Origin: Chloroflexota bacterium
GTDB taxonomy: Bacteria; Chloroflexota; Limnocylindria; Limnocylindrales; CSP1-4
NCBI GenBank assembly: GCA_005883615.1
Contig: VBEC01000021.1
Coordinates: forward strand, 1-64,000
Direction: 5' to 3'
Length of the DNA stretch: 64,000 nucleotides
Part shown: positions 33,595-42,126 of the stretch, piece by piece
Position numbering within the stretch: position 1 is the stretch's first letter
Layout of the letters: every line of letters starts with the position of its first letter
Made by a program: the position numbers and the translations under genes
Notes under the pieces: model-generated
What the model was told of the DNA's origin: nothing
The model's input: only the letters and a program-made list of their open reading frames with translations
Databases searched by the model: none

Positions 33595-33984
33595 TTACTC
33601 CTCCTCGAGGGTGCGTGCCTGCTCCCACCAACCTTCGGTGCGCAGATCGTCCGGCGGCTCTCGCTTCAGCTCGCGCGCAGCCTTCGCAAGGCGCGCGCCA
33701 AACTCCTCCAACGAAAGGGACAGGATGTCCCGCAGGCCCTCGATGCCGGCCTGGATGAAGAGCTGGTGGTCGTCCTGGCCGAACGCCGCCAGGTTCAGCA
33801 TCAGGGCTTCGTCGCGCCACGCGAGCACGTCGTTCGGCGAAGCATCGACATGGTCGGCCAGATATTGCCGGCGAGCCGGGGTCTCCGAGACCTCGAGCAG
33901 GATCCCGGTCGTGAAGATGCCCTGCTTCTCGAGCCGCTCGAGGTAGACGGGCTCGATACGGGTCAGCTCGGTGATCGGCGGCAC
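33595..33984 (-). CDS. DUF4332 (helix-hairpin-helix-like) protein
   Basis: GTG 33984 has GGAGGAG at ideal spacing and begins the conserved part, so the 183-aa track ORF is too long. The 129-aa product has the repeated hairpin pattern of DUF4332: ITELTRIEPVYLERLEKQGI, LLEVSETPARRQYLADHVDA, DVLAWRDEALMLNLAAFGQD, then GIEGLRDILSLS. Such helix-hairpin-helix arrays often bind DNA or other proteins. No neighbour suggests a job. It faces the mobile remnant at 34.2 kb. Confidence 0.8.
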   Translation of the reverse strand: MPPITELTRIEPVYLERLEKQGIFTTGILLEVSETPARRQYLADHVDASPNDVLAWRDEALMLNLAAFGQDDHQLFIQAGIEGLRDILSLSLEEFGARLAKAARELKREPPDDLRTEGWWEQARTLEEE

Positions 33985-34243
33985 TGCTCCTCCAGGTCGA
34001 TCTCTGCGGCCCCGATGATGCCAGAGCGCGCCCCGTCTTCGCGGCTCCGCCCGCCCCTCTGCCGCGATCCGTTCAGGCCTTCGGGTCGCCGAAGATCGTA
34101 TTAGGGCAGCGGTCGTGCTCACGCTCGGCATGAGGTCGTCCATCACGCACGATTGCGTCCGTTTTGTCCGCTAGGATACGGCCCAATCGGGTGCACAAAC
34201 GGGTGCAGGATTGCTTCGGGAGCGGGGAGGTGGCGCGCAGGCC

Positions 34244-34362
34244 GTGGATGTGACCCTTGCGGCACTTGCCGACTCAGCCATCCAATCGTCCGACGGCAAG
34301 CTCAGCATCATCGGGCTGTTTTCGGAGATCCGCACGGGCGGCTTTCCTGCCGTGCACCCCCA
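34244..34362 (+). pseudogene. truncated DUF6941-like gene start
   Basis: From a GTG with GGGGAGG upstream, about 40 residues read VDVTLAALADSAIQSSDGKL and then SIIGLFSEIRTGGFPAVHP. This is the N-terminal strand-loop-strand of DUF6941-like proteins. It then breaks into a different frame at the start of the RRAAHF fragment, and the rest of the domain is missing. Confidence 0.55.
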
Positions 34363-34476
34363 ATGCGCGCTCGACGCGCCGCCCACTTCCGACGCCTCAC
34401 CGACGAGGACCGCCTCGATGAGCTCGACGCCGAGCACTGGCTCGCAGCCTGGGAGCGCGAGGGCGAGGCCGGCATT
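34363..34476 (+). pseudogene. fragment of the RRAAHF...DELDAEHWLAAWERE small-protein family
   Basis: ATG 34363 opens MRARRAAHFRRLTDEDRLDE followed by LDAEHWLAAWEREGEAG, the same motif as the ORF at 10951-11151. After AWEREGEAG the similarity stops. A further out-of-frame piece (APFDGVVGELLASLL) ends in TGA at about 34546. The copy is therefore probably broken. It is in frame with the TPR gene, which explains the misleading 471-aa ORF in the track. Confidence 0.5.
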
Positions 34477-34674
34477 GGCTCCCTTCGACGGGGTTGTGGG
34501 CGAACTGCTGGCGAGCCTTCTCCAGGAACTCATCGGGCGGGATTGAATGGTTCGGGCCTAGGGGGGCCTGCGGCGTTCTACATCGTCCACGCTCGCGGCG
34601 GGCGACGGCGTCGGGATCAGCATCGCGACCGCGATGACCACTGCCGCAACGAGTCCCAGGGAGACCCAGATCCG

Positions 34675-35568
34675 ATGACGACAGAACCGACCGGGCTCTC
34701 GGGCGGCGCGTTGCAGGCGCGCATCGATGAGCTCTGGGACTTCAAGGATCCTGCGGCCAGCGAGTCGAGATTTCGGGGTGCCGCCGGCGACGCCTCGACG
34801 ATGAGCGAGCAGGACATTCTCATGACCCAGGTGGCGCGAGCGCTCGGTCTCCAGGGCCAGTACGCAGAAGGACTGGAGATCCTCGATTCCATTCGGGCTA
34901 ATGGGGACGATGACCTCGAAGTCGCGGCGCGCACACGCCTCGAACGGGGCAGGATCCTCAACACGCGCGGCGACCGTGACGAGGCGCGGTCGAGGTTCCA
35001 GGCCGCGTTCGATCGCGCGACCAGCGCCGGACTGGAGAACCTCGCAGTGGACGCGCTGCACATGATTGCCATCGTCTCTCCGCCAGACGAGCAGCTGATC
35101 GCAAACGAACGCGCGATCGCGTTGGCCAAGACGGCGAACGACCCGCGGGCACGGGGATGGCTACCCAGCCTCTACAACAACACAGGCTGGACCCACTTCG
35201 AGGCCGGCAACCTCGACAAGGCTCTCAAACTGTTCGAGCTGGCTCTCGACGAGCGGCTCAAGCTCGACAAGCCCCGTGAGATCGGGATCGCCCGGTGGGC
35301 CGTGGCCCGAACCCTCCGCGCGCAGGATCGGACCGAGGACGCGCTCGCCGCGCAGCGCGAGCTCAAGGGGTTCAATGCCGCGGCGGGAATATTCGACGAT
35401 CCCTTCGTCGACGAGGAGATTGGCGAATGCCTGCTCATTCTGGGCCGATCGGAGGAAGCCCGGCCGTATTTCGCCAAGGCTGCCGATGGGATCTCGGCCG
35501 ATGGCTGGATAATGGCCAACGAGCCTGAGCGTATCGCTCGCCTACGAGAGCTCGGCGGCGCAACCTGA
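34675..35568 (+). CDS. TPR-repeat protein
   Basis: The 297-aa protein is made of helical pairs with TPR spacing: VARALGLQGQYAEGLEILDS, TRLERGRILNTRGDRDEARS, YNNTGWTHFEAGNLDKALKL, ECLLILGRSEEARPYFAKAA. Such arrays bind protein partners. No signal peptide or enzyme domain. ATG 34675 is preferred, with CAGGGAGA upstream; the longer ORF fuses unrelated fragments. It appears intact and may be cargo of the surrounding remnant. Confidence 0.72.
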   Translation: MTTEPTGLSGGALQARIDELWDFKDPAASESRFRGAAGDASTMSEQDILMTQVARALGLQGQYAEGLEILDSIRANGDDDLEVAARTRLERGRILNTRGDRDEARSRFQAAFDRATSAGLENLAVDALHMIAIVSPPDEQLIANERAIALAKTANDPRARGWLPSLYNNTGWTHFEAGNLDKALKLFELALDERLKLDKPREIGIARWAVARTLRAQDRTEDALAAQRELKGFNAAAGIFDDPFVDEEIGECLLILGRSEEARPYFAKAADGISADGWIMANEPERIARLRELGGAT

Positions 35569-35626
35569 TCGGGATCGCGGTAGTGGCTCCATCGCGCGCG
35601 AGCTTCACCCGGACGACGACTCGGGG

Positions 35627-35992
35627 ATGTGGTCGCTGCCCGACGCTGACCCGGGGACGGTCGTGATCGTCCTCAGGGTCCTACGGGAGGTCGTGAAGCG
35701 GACCGAAGGGCGGATCGTTTCATTCAGCCGCCGCGATGCCCGGCTGCTGCCGATCTTCTTTCGTGCGATCGAAGAGAACTACGAGAAGGTGCCGGCCCTG
35801 GCCGACTGGCACGCCTTCACGGCGGGCGAGGAGCTCGCGGTCATCAGCAAGGTACTAGGGCACGCGGACTACTCGACAACGCTCCGGGTGTACGCGCACC
35901 TCGATCCGGCGCGCGCGAAGTTGGCGGCGGCACGGATCGACGCCGTCCTGGGCCGCATGCTGCCAGCCATCGACGAGGCTGCCAACGCCTGA
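35627..35992 (+). pseudogene. chimeric fragment ending in a tyrosine-recombinase C-terminus
   Basis: The last 45 residues (AVISKVLGHADYSTTLRVYAH) are the end of a phage-type integrase, with the LGH His and the YxH nucleophile Tyr. The upstream part (GRIVSFSRRDARLLPIFFRA, then IEENYEKV) is not integrase: the HxLRH catalytic block that should precede is absent and replaced by ADWHAFTAGEE. The reading frame stays open upstream of ATG 35627 without a good start. It reads as two gene pieces joined, not an active recombinase. Confidence 0.6.
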
Positions 35993-36066
35993 ACTGGGTG
36001 CAGAAACGGGTGCAAAGACCCTCGGTGGACTGCCCGCCGGAGGCCCTTTCACGCTCAGATCCGGGT

Positions 36067-37587
36067 CTATCTGGCGGGCTTGTCGCCGAAGATCGTGTAG
36101 TGCCATGGCTTCTCGGGCTGGCCCGTCAGCTCGATCATGACGTGCTTCACCTGCGTGTACTCCTCGAAGGAGTAGCTCGACATGTCCTTGCCGAAGCCGG
36201 ACTGCCTGAAGCCGCCGTGTGGCATCTCCGAGGCGACCATCAGGTGGTCGTTGACGAGCACGTGGCCGAAGTTGAGCTCCTTGGCCGCGCGCATGGCGCG
36301 GTACACGTCCTTGGTCCAGACCGAGCTCGCGAGCCCGTAGCGGGTGTCATTTGCCTTCTCGATGGCCTCGTCGTCGGTGTCGAATGGCAGCACCGCGAGA
36401 ACCGGGCCGAACACCTCGTTGCACACGATGTCGCTGTCCTGCGCGACGTCGGCAACGAGGGTCGGGCGATAGAAGGCACCATGCTCGAAAGCGGGAACGA
36501 TCGCCCGCGCCCCGCCGGTGACGATGCGAGCGCCGGCCTGGCGCGAACGCTCGACGAAGCCCTCGACTCGCTCGACTTGCGCCTGACTGATCAGCGAGCC
36601 CATGTCGGTCGCCGGGTCGAACGGGTCGCCGACACGAACGCCCTCGAACAGCTCCTGCAGGCGCGCGAGCAGGCGGTCGTGGACCGGACCGTGGACGTAC
36701 AGGCGCGTTGCCGCGGTACAGTCCTGGCCTCCGTTGATGAGGGCTCCCGCTGTCGCGCCGCGGGCCGCTGCCTCCAGGTCAGCGTCGTCGAAGACGACGA
36801 ATGGCGCCTTGCCACCGAGCTCCAGATGGACGCGCTTCAGATTGCGGGCGGCGAGCTCCTGGATCTGCCGGCCCGTGGCGGAGTCGCCCGTCAACGACAC
36901 CATGTCGATGTCGGGATGCGCCGCGATCGCCGCCCCAACGATCTCGCCACGCCCCGTCACCACGTTCAGAACGCCGTCGGGCAGACCCGCCTCATGCGCG
37001 AGCTCCGCCAGCCGAATGGCGGTCAGCGGCGTTGCCGACGCCGGTTTCAGGATGACCGAGTTGCCAGCGGCGAGCGCGGGCCCGACCTTCCAGATCGCCA
37101 TCCAGAAGGGGTAGTTCCAGGGCGCGATCTGGCCGATCACGCCGATCGGCTCGCGACGCACCATGCTCGTGTGACTACCCGAGTACTCGGCCGCGGCCTT
37201 GCCTTCGAGGTGCCTGGCCTGGCCCGCGAAGAAGCGCAGATTGTCGATCGAGAACGGCAGATCCGAGTCTCGCCGCAGCTTGTATGCCGATCCGGTCTGA
37301 AGCGTCTCGGTGTGGGCGATGTCTTCCGCGTTGGCTTCGATGAGGTCGGCCAGCTTGCTCAGGATCCCTGCGCGTTCGCTCGGCGGCTTGCCTCGCCAGC
37401 GCCGATCGCGAAAGGCCGCCCGGCCAGCGCGGACCGCACGGTCGACGTCGTCCACTCCACCGGCAGGCACCCGCGCCAGGATCTCGCCGGTCGCGGGGTT
37501 CAGGACGTCGATCCACTGTCCGCCCAGGGCGGGAACCGGCCCGCCATCGATGAACATCTCGCGATCCGCGACCGCCTCGACGGCCAT
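36067..37587 (-). CDS. aldehyde dehydrogenase (aminobutyraldehyde/betaine-aldehyde-like)
   Basis: The 506-aa enzyme has IGQIAPWNYPFWMAIWKVGP, the NAD-site SLTGDSATGRQIQ, the general base Glu in HLELGGKAPFVVFDDADLE and the nucleophile Cys in NGGQDCTAATRLYVH. EVFGPVLAVLPFDTDDEAI is also family standard. It oxidises an aldehyde to an acid with NAD(P). The upstream amine-forming decarboxylase suggests an amine-derived aldehyde as substrate, which is inference. It starts 39 nt after the ACAD-like gene stop. Confidence 0.9.
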   Translation of the reverse strand: MAVEAVADREMFIDGGPVPALGGQWIDVLNPATGEILARVPAGGVDDVDRAVRAGRAAFRDRRWRGKPPSERAGILSKLADLIEANAEDIAHTETLQTGSAYKLRRDSDLPFSIDNLRFFAGQARHLEGKAAAEYSGSHTSMVRREPIGVIGQIAPWNYPFWMAIWKVGPALAAGNSVILKPASATPLTAIRLAELAHEAGLPDGVLNVVTGRGEIVGAAIAAHPDIDMVSLTGDSATGRQIQELAARNLKRVHLELGGKAPFVVFDDADLEAAARGATAGALINGGQDCTAATRLYVHGPVHDRLLARLQELFEGVRVGDPFDPATDMGSLISQAQVERVEGFVERSRQAGARIVTGGARAIVPAFEHGAFYRPTLVADVAQDSDIVCNEVFGPVLAVLPFDTDDEAIEKANDTRYGLASSVWTKDVYRAMRAAKELNFGHVLVNDHLMVASEMPHGGFRQSGFGKDMSSYSFEEYTQVKHVMIELTGQPEKPWHYTIFGDKPAR

Positions 37588-37626
37588 CGCTGTCCTCCGT
37601 GTGTCCTCCTGGTCGGGCAGTCTAGC

Positions 37627-38832
37627 TCAGTGTCCTTCTCGCGCCTGCGCTTCGGTCCGCTCGATGAGTGCCTTCGCGTATGACTGGTAGGCAATGTCGT
37701 CGAGAGGCGGGTTGATCAGGCCGGCGCGAGCGTCGCGGAAGGCCCGCTCGAGGCGGCCGGCAAGGTAGCCTGGCCCACCGGCAATCCGCAGTGCCTCGTC
37801 GGTCGCCGTCACCGCGGCATTCGTTGCGGTGATCTTGGCCAGGCCGATGTCGGCCAGAAGGGCCGACCTGTCGCCGGGCGGCGCGGCGTCCCAGCGGCCG
37901 GCCACGTCGAGAAGCACGGTGCGGGCAACCCGCAGCGCCGCGTCGAGCTTCCCGAGACGAACCTGAACCGTGGGCAGATCCGCGACCGACGCCGACCCGT
38001 CACCCGGCCTGCGCCCGAGCGCCCATCGCGTGACGTCATCGCGAGCGCCCTCGCCCACTCCGAGATAGGTGGCAGCGATGCAGACACCGAACCATGCGCC
38101 GGGCGCCGGCCCTCTCGGGTCCGGCTCCCCCGGCCAGCGTCGCGCGATCATGTCGTCCAGCCCGACACGAACGTCCTCGAGGCCGAGGGTTCCCGAGGCG
38201 GAAGCGCGCACCCCGAGGGCGTCGAACGACGGCCGGCGGAAGACGCCCGGGAGCTGGAGATCTACCAGAAACGTGCCGATGACCGGCTCGTCGTCTGCGG
38301 GCGCAGCACGGTCGCCTTCCAGGGTCGCCGTCACGAGCGCGAAGCGGAGGGCGGGCAACCAGGTCGTCCAGGTCTTCTCGCCGCGCAGGACTACCGTCTC
38401 ACGATCGATCCGCGCCGTGGTCGCCGGGATCGCTCCCCTGGCCGGGCTGCCGCCGCCTTCCTCGGTCGCGGCCGAGTTCAGCAACGCGCCTTCGTCGCGG
38501 ACGGCGGCGAAGAGGCGCTGGCGGAGTTGGGCCGGCCAACTGGCCGACTCGACCGCTGACCCCAGGACGTGCTGATGCATCGCGAAGCCGAGTGCGGCCG
38601 AGCCGTCAATGGCACCCAGCGCAGCCTGGCCGATGGCAGTCTCCTTGAGCCCTGCGCCGAGTCCGCCTGCGTCCACGGGCAGGCAGATCGTGTGCAGGCC
38701 CGCGGCGACGAGCGCGGCCGGCACCTCGGGTCGGTAGACCTCCTCGGCATCGAGGCCCAGGCGCAGTCCCCGAAGCCGGTCCAACGCGTCGTCCAGTCGA
38801 CTGGCGACTTCCGATCGAAGGCCCTCAGCCAT
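37627..38832 (-). CDS. acyl-CoA-dehydrogenase-like flavoprotein lacking the usual catalytic Glu
   Basis: The 401-aa protein has the ACAD fold: an N-terminal helical part (RLRGLRLGLDAEEVYRPEVP), middle strands with LRGEKTWTTWLPALRFALV, and a C-terminal helical domain with RIAGGPGYLAGRLERAFRDA. Where true dehydrogenases have YEGT, this one has AGLINPPLDDIAYQSYAKAL, so the standard base is missing. That pattern is shared with flavin monooxygenase-like ACAD relatives. It overlaps the decarboxylase stop by 8 nt and may oxidise the amine product or its derivative. Confidence 0.82.
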   Translation of the reverse strand: MAEGLRSEVASRLDDALDRLRGLRLGLDAEEVYRPEVPAALVAAGLHTICLPVDAGGLGAGLKETAIGQAALGAIDGSAALGFAMHQHVLGSAVESASWPAQLRQRLFAAVRDEGALLNSAATEEGGGSPARGAIPATTARIDRETVVLRGEKTWTTWLPALRFALVTATLEGDRAAPADDEPVIGTFLVDLQLPGVFRRPSFDALGVRASASGTLGLEDVRVGLDDMIARRWPGEPDPRGPAPGAWFGVCIAATYLGVGEGARDDVTRWALGRRPGDGSASVADLPTVQVRLGKLDAALRVARTVLLDVAGRWDAAPPGDRSALLADIGLAKITATNAAVTATDEALRIAGGPGYLAGRLERAFRDARAGLINPPLDDIAYQSYAKALIERTEAQAREGH

Positions 38833-40387
38833 CCAGCGCGGCGGCTTCGCGGCGGAGGAGCTGCCAGGCCCGCTCGATATGGCGCCGCTCGGTACGCAGG
38901 TTGCCGATGGCCATCCGGATGGTGTATCGGCCGCCCAGCTTCGTGTGCGACAGGAACACCTCGCCCGTCCCGTTGACCGCCGTGATCAGCCTCGCGTTCA
39001 GCGCGTCAAGCCGCTCGGAAATACTACCTGCGTCGGTTCCATCCCGGAGCGCAGCCGGCCGATAGCGAAAGCACACCGTCGAGAACGGAACCGGCGCGAG
39101 ACGCTCGAACTCCGGATCGGCGTCGATCCAGGAGGCGAACTCCTGCGCGAGCTCGATGTGATGATCGATCCGTCGGCGAAGGCCCTCCAGCCCGAACCAG
39201 CGAAGCTGGATCCAAAGCTTGAGTGCCCGAAAGCGCCGACCCAGCTGCGGCGTGAAGTCCGTGTAGTCACGCGGCGCCACCGAGCCGTCCGGCGCCTCGA
39301 TATAGGCGCGACTCAGGCTGAAGGCCGTGCGCAGGGCGTCCAGCCGGCGCGTCAGGAGGAGCGAGGCATCGAGCGGTGTGAAGAGCCACTTGTGCGGGTT
39401 GATCACAATCGAGTCCGCGCGCTCCCAACCCGCGAATGGCGCGCGCCGGCCGGCGATGAGAGCCACCGGGCCGGCATAGGCCGAGTCCACGTGAAGCCAC
39501 AACCCTTCACGCTCGGCCACAGCGGCGATCGCTGGGACGGGATCGACGGCCGTCGACGAGGTCGTCCCAACGGTCGCTACGATCGCGATCGGGCGGCGGG
39601 CGGCGGACCGGTCCGTCTCGATGGCCTCCGCGAGCGCGTCCGGCCGCATCGCGTACGCCTCGTCGACGGGGATATGGACGAGGCTGGCTCGTCCGAGGCC
39701 GAGCGTCATCGCCGCCTTGTCGATCGAGTTGTGTGCCTCCCTCGAGAGGTAGATCCGCAGCGACGGGACCTCGTCGCGTCCGGCGAGGCCTTCCGCGGCG
39801 GCAGAAAAGCCGGACGCTTCTCGCGCGCCGGCAAGGGCGATCAGGGACGACGTCGAGGCTGTATCGGTGAGCATGCCGTCGAATTCGGGCGGCAGCCCGA
39901 CGCCCTGGCGAAGCCAGTCGACGACCACCTGCTCCAGCTCGGTGCCGATCGGCGAGGTCCGCCACAGCATCGCGTTCTGACCGATCGCGGCGGTGAGCAT
40001 CTCGCCCAGGATGCCCGGCGCCGACGCGGTTGTCGCGAACAGCGCCATGAAGCCGGGATGCTGCCAGTGCGTGGCGTTTGGCTCGACGAGACGGCGATAG
40101 TCGTCGAGGATCGCCGCGAGCGGCTCGGGTTGCTCGGGCGGAGACGCGGGAAAGAGCGGCTTGAGCGAGCCGGGCGTGATCGGCGGCATGACAGGACGTC
40201 GCTCGACCGTGGCCAGGTAGTCGGCCATCTGGTCGACCACGGCATGCGCGGCGGCGCGGAAGTCTTCGGGATCCATGTCGGTCAGGCCGGACAGCTGCTC
40301 CGACATCAGATTCCCGGGCAACCGTGGATCGGGCGGGAGCTCGATCGGTCGAGTTCGGGGCTGCGGGGATCGCTCGGTCGTCGCCAT
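38825..40387 (-). CDS. PLP-dependent amino-acid decarboxylase (group II, AADC-like)
   Basis: The 520-aa enzyme matches aromatic-L-amino-acid decarboxylases and relatives. It has THWQHPGFMALFATTASAPG, LWRTSPIGTELEQVVVDWL, the PLP Asp in LHVDSAYAGPV and the PLP Lys in VINPHKWLFTPLDAS. It removes CO2 from an amino acid to give an amine (tryptamine, tyramine, phenethylamine or similar). The true substrate is unknown. ATG 40387 is chosen because the track extension to 40591 is Arg-rich and non-family. First gene of a three-gene amine operon. Confidence 0.9.
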   Translation of the reverse strand: MATTERSPQPRTRPIELPPDPRLPGNLMSEQLSGLTDMDPEDFRAAAHAVVDQMADYLATVERRPVMPPITPGSLKPLFPASPPEQPEPLAAILDDYRRLVEPNATHWQHPGFMALFATTASAPGILGEMLTAAIGQNAMLWRTSPIGTELEQVVVDWLRQGVGLPPEFDGMLTDTASTSSLIALAGAREASGFSAAAEGLAGRDEVPSLRIYLSREAHNSIDKAAMTLGLGRASLVHIPVDEAYAMRPDALAEAIETDRSAARRPIAIVATVGTTSSTAVDPVPAIAAVAEREGLWLHVDSAYAGPVALIAGRRAPFAGWERADSIVINPHKWLFTPLDASLLLTRRLDALRTAFSLSRAYIEAPDGSVAPRDYTDFTPQLGRRFRALKLWIQLRWFGLEGLRRRIDHHIELAQEFASWIDADPEFERLAPVPFSTVCFRYRPAALRDGTDAGSISERLDALNARLITAVNGTGEVFLSHTKLGGRYTIRMAIGNLRTERRHIERAWQLLRREAAALDG

Positions 40388-40645
40388 CGGCGGCAGTCTA
40401 CGCGGTCGTCGGCGGGGCCCCAGGACCGACCCGTGAGTCAAGCTATTGCGCCGGCATCGGGTTTCCCCGCTCCGCCCTCGTCGTTCGTGTCGCTGTTGGC
40501 ATTGATGCTCACCGCCGTGCGCGAGGCGGAGCATCAGCTGGATGGGCTTCCGGGGGGACGCTCCTGAACGGGCCCGGCTGGAAGCCGACATCAGCGGCCT
40601 GCGCTACGGCTATGAGCTGATGGTGAGGGCCCGGCTTGGCTCGGG

Positions 40646-41908
40646 CTAGACGCCCCGAGGTTTGGTTGACCGCCGAACGGCACCAATGCTCCTGGGCACG
40701 GGGGCTCGGCTCCGCCGCAGGAACGTAGGGACGTCGAGCTCCGCCGCATCCGCGTTGGAGGGAACCGGCTTCGGTGTCTCCAACTCGGTCCCGCCGACAT
40801 CGAGCGGCGGAGCCGAGGAGGCTGCGACGGCTTCGGCTGCCGTCTTCATCTCGGCGTGGGCGGGCTTGTTGGCCGGCATTTCGCCCAGGCCCACCGCGAT
40901 CAGCGTCACCGAAACCTCATCGCCGAGGCGGTCGTCGAAGCTTGCGCCGAAGATCACGTTCGCCTCAGGGTCGGCTGCGCTTCGAATGGCTTCGGCCGCT
41001 TCGGTCACCTCGGCCAGCCGAACATCGGATGATCCGACCAGGTTGAACAGGATCCCGCGGGCACCTCCGAAGCTGGCCTCGAGCAACGGAGACGACATGG
41101 CTTGCTGGGCAGCCAGCAGCGCCCGTTGCTCGCCGCCGGCGCGACCGAACCCAATCAGCGCCGGGCCCGCGTCCTGCATGATGGCGCGCACGTCGGCGAA
41201 GTCGAGGTTGATCAGGCCGGGCGTCGCCACGACATCGATGATCCCCTGGACTCCCTGGCGCAGGACGTCGTCCACGGTTCGAAATGCATCCAGGAATCGA
41301 GCATCACGCTGGACGACCTCGCTGACACGATCGTTGGGTATCGTGATCAGTGCATCGACCTTCGCCGCCAGCTCGCGCGCGGCGTCCTCGGCCACACGCC
41401 TGCGACGTGCGCCCTCGAAGGCAAAGGGCTTCGTCACCACACCGATCGTCAACGCGCCATGCTTCTTCGCGATTTCGGCGACGATCGGCGCTGCGCCCGA
41501 GCCGGTGCCACCACCCAGGCCGGCCGTCACGAAGACCATGTCGGAGCCTTCGAGCACCCAGCCGATCGTTTCGGCATCTTCCTCGGCTGCCTGTCGTCCC
41601 ACTTCCGGATCGCCGCCGGCGCCGAGACCGTGCGTGATCTTGTCGCCGATTCGCAGTCGACGCGGGGCTGCCGATCGGCGGAGCGCCTGGGCGTCAGTGT
41701 TGCATGCGATGAAGTCGACGCCGGCCGTCTTGGATCGGATCATCTCGTCGATCGCGTTACTGCCACCCCCGCCAACTCCGACGACACGGATGGATCGCGC
41801 CTCTGGCTTGTGCGACGAGAATCCGACGCCTACCGCTCCCGCGACAAGCAGGACCAGGACGACGATAGCGGCGATGACGAGAGGAGCGTTCTGGGCTAGC
41901 GCGTCCAC
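40646..41908 (-). CDS. ftsZ: FtsZ cell-division GTPase with an N-terminal transmembrane helix
   Basis: The 420-aa product begins with nine residues and then an uninterrupted hydrophobic helix (10-30, LVIAAIVVLVLLVAGAVGVG), followed by SSHKPEARS and a full FtsZ. GTP-site motifs are GVGGGGSNAID (44-54), ACNTDAQAL and the tubulin signature GLGGGTGSG (130-138). The synergy loop is INLDFADVRAIM. The C-terminal tail keeps LDVPTFLRRSR, the usual partner-binding peptide. Only GTG 41908 can start the frame; no ATG, GTG or TTG lies between the helix and the GTPase. Topology is predicted N-out, GTPase inside. It is solitary, with no ftsA, sepF or mur genes. Confidence 0.93.
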   Translation of the reverse strand: MDALAQNAPLVIAAIVVLVLLVAGAVGVGFSSHKPEARSIRVVGVGGGGSNAIDEMIRSKTAGVDFIACNTDAQALRRSAAPRRLRIGDKITHGLGAGGDPEVGRQAAEEDAETIGWVLEGSDMVFVTAGLGGGTGSGAAPIVAEIAKKHGALTIGVVTKPFAFEGARRRRVAEDAARELAAKVDALITIPNDRVSEVVQRDARFLDAFRTVDDVLRQGVQGIIDVVATPGLINLDFADVRAIMQDAGPALIGFGRAGGEQRALLAAQQAMSSPLLEASFGGARGILFNLVGSSDVRLAEVTEAAEAIRSAADPEANVIFGASFDDRLGDEVSVTLIAVGLGEMPANKPAHAEMKTAAEAVAASSAPPLDVGGTELETPKPVPSNADAAELDVPTFLRRSRAPVPRSIGAVRRSTKPRGV

Positions 41909-42126
41909 GGTCTGAGTCTAACAACGTGGTCGGGGTGCGCTCCAAGGCATTCGTCACGCCCCAGCACGGGTAGTTCGTGGGTGTTCCGTCCCACCGCCGG
42001 GTGGCGCCAGGCGTCCGGGGGCGTCGAGATGGCTGGTGCCGCCCGGCACCAGAACTCCGCGCCGCTCATTGACGCGGCTCGCCCGAAGTCTGACTCTCGC
42101 CGTCTCGGGACCAGATTGGAGGCCTG

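Larger units (their letters stand above)
34188..36014. mobile_element. putative decayed integrative element bounded by 20-bp direct repeats
   Basis: CGGGTGCACAAACGGGTGCA (34188-34207) and TGGGTGCAGAAACGGGTGCA (35995-36014) match at 18 of 20 positions in direct orientation. The right copy begins 2 nt after the stop of an integrase C-terminal fragment, as an att site often does. Inside are a truncated DUF6941 gene, a small-protein fragment and a TPR gene. This fits a collapsed integrated element, but no empty site is available for comparison. Confidence 0.4.

Noticed and set aside
34153-35568. 471-aa ORF as a single gene
   Set aside because: It joins the RRAAHF fragment and noncoding sequence to the TPR gene in one frame; the TPR protein starts at 34675.
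35627-35992. functional tyrosine integrase
   Set aside because: The catalytic Arg and HxLRH block are missing; only the C-terminal end is present.
40433-40567. 44-aa + strand ORF (SLLALMLTAVREAEHQ) with a following frame ERARLEADISGLRYGY
   Set aside because: Looks protein-like and possibly a frameshifted remnant, but there is no good ribosome site and no recognised family.
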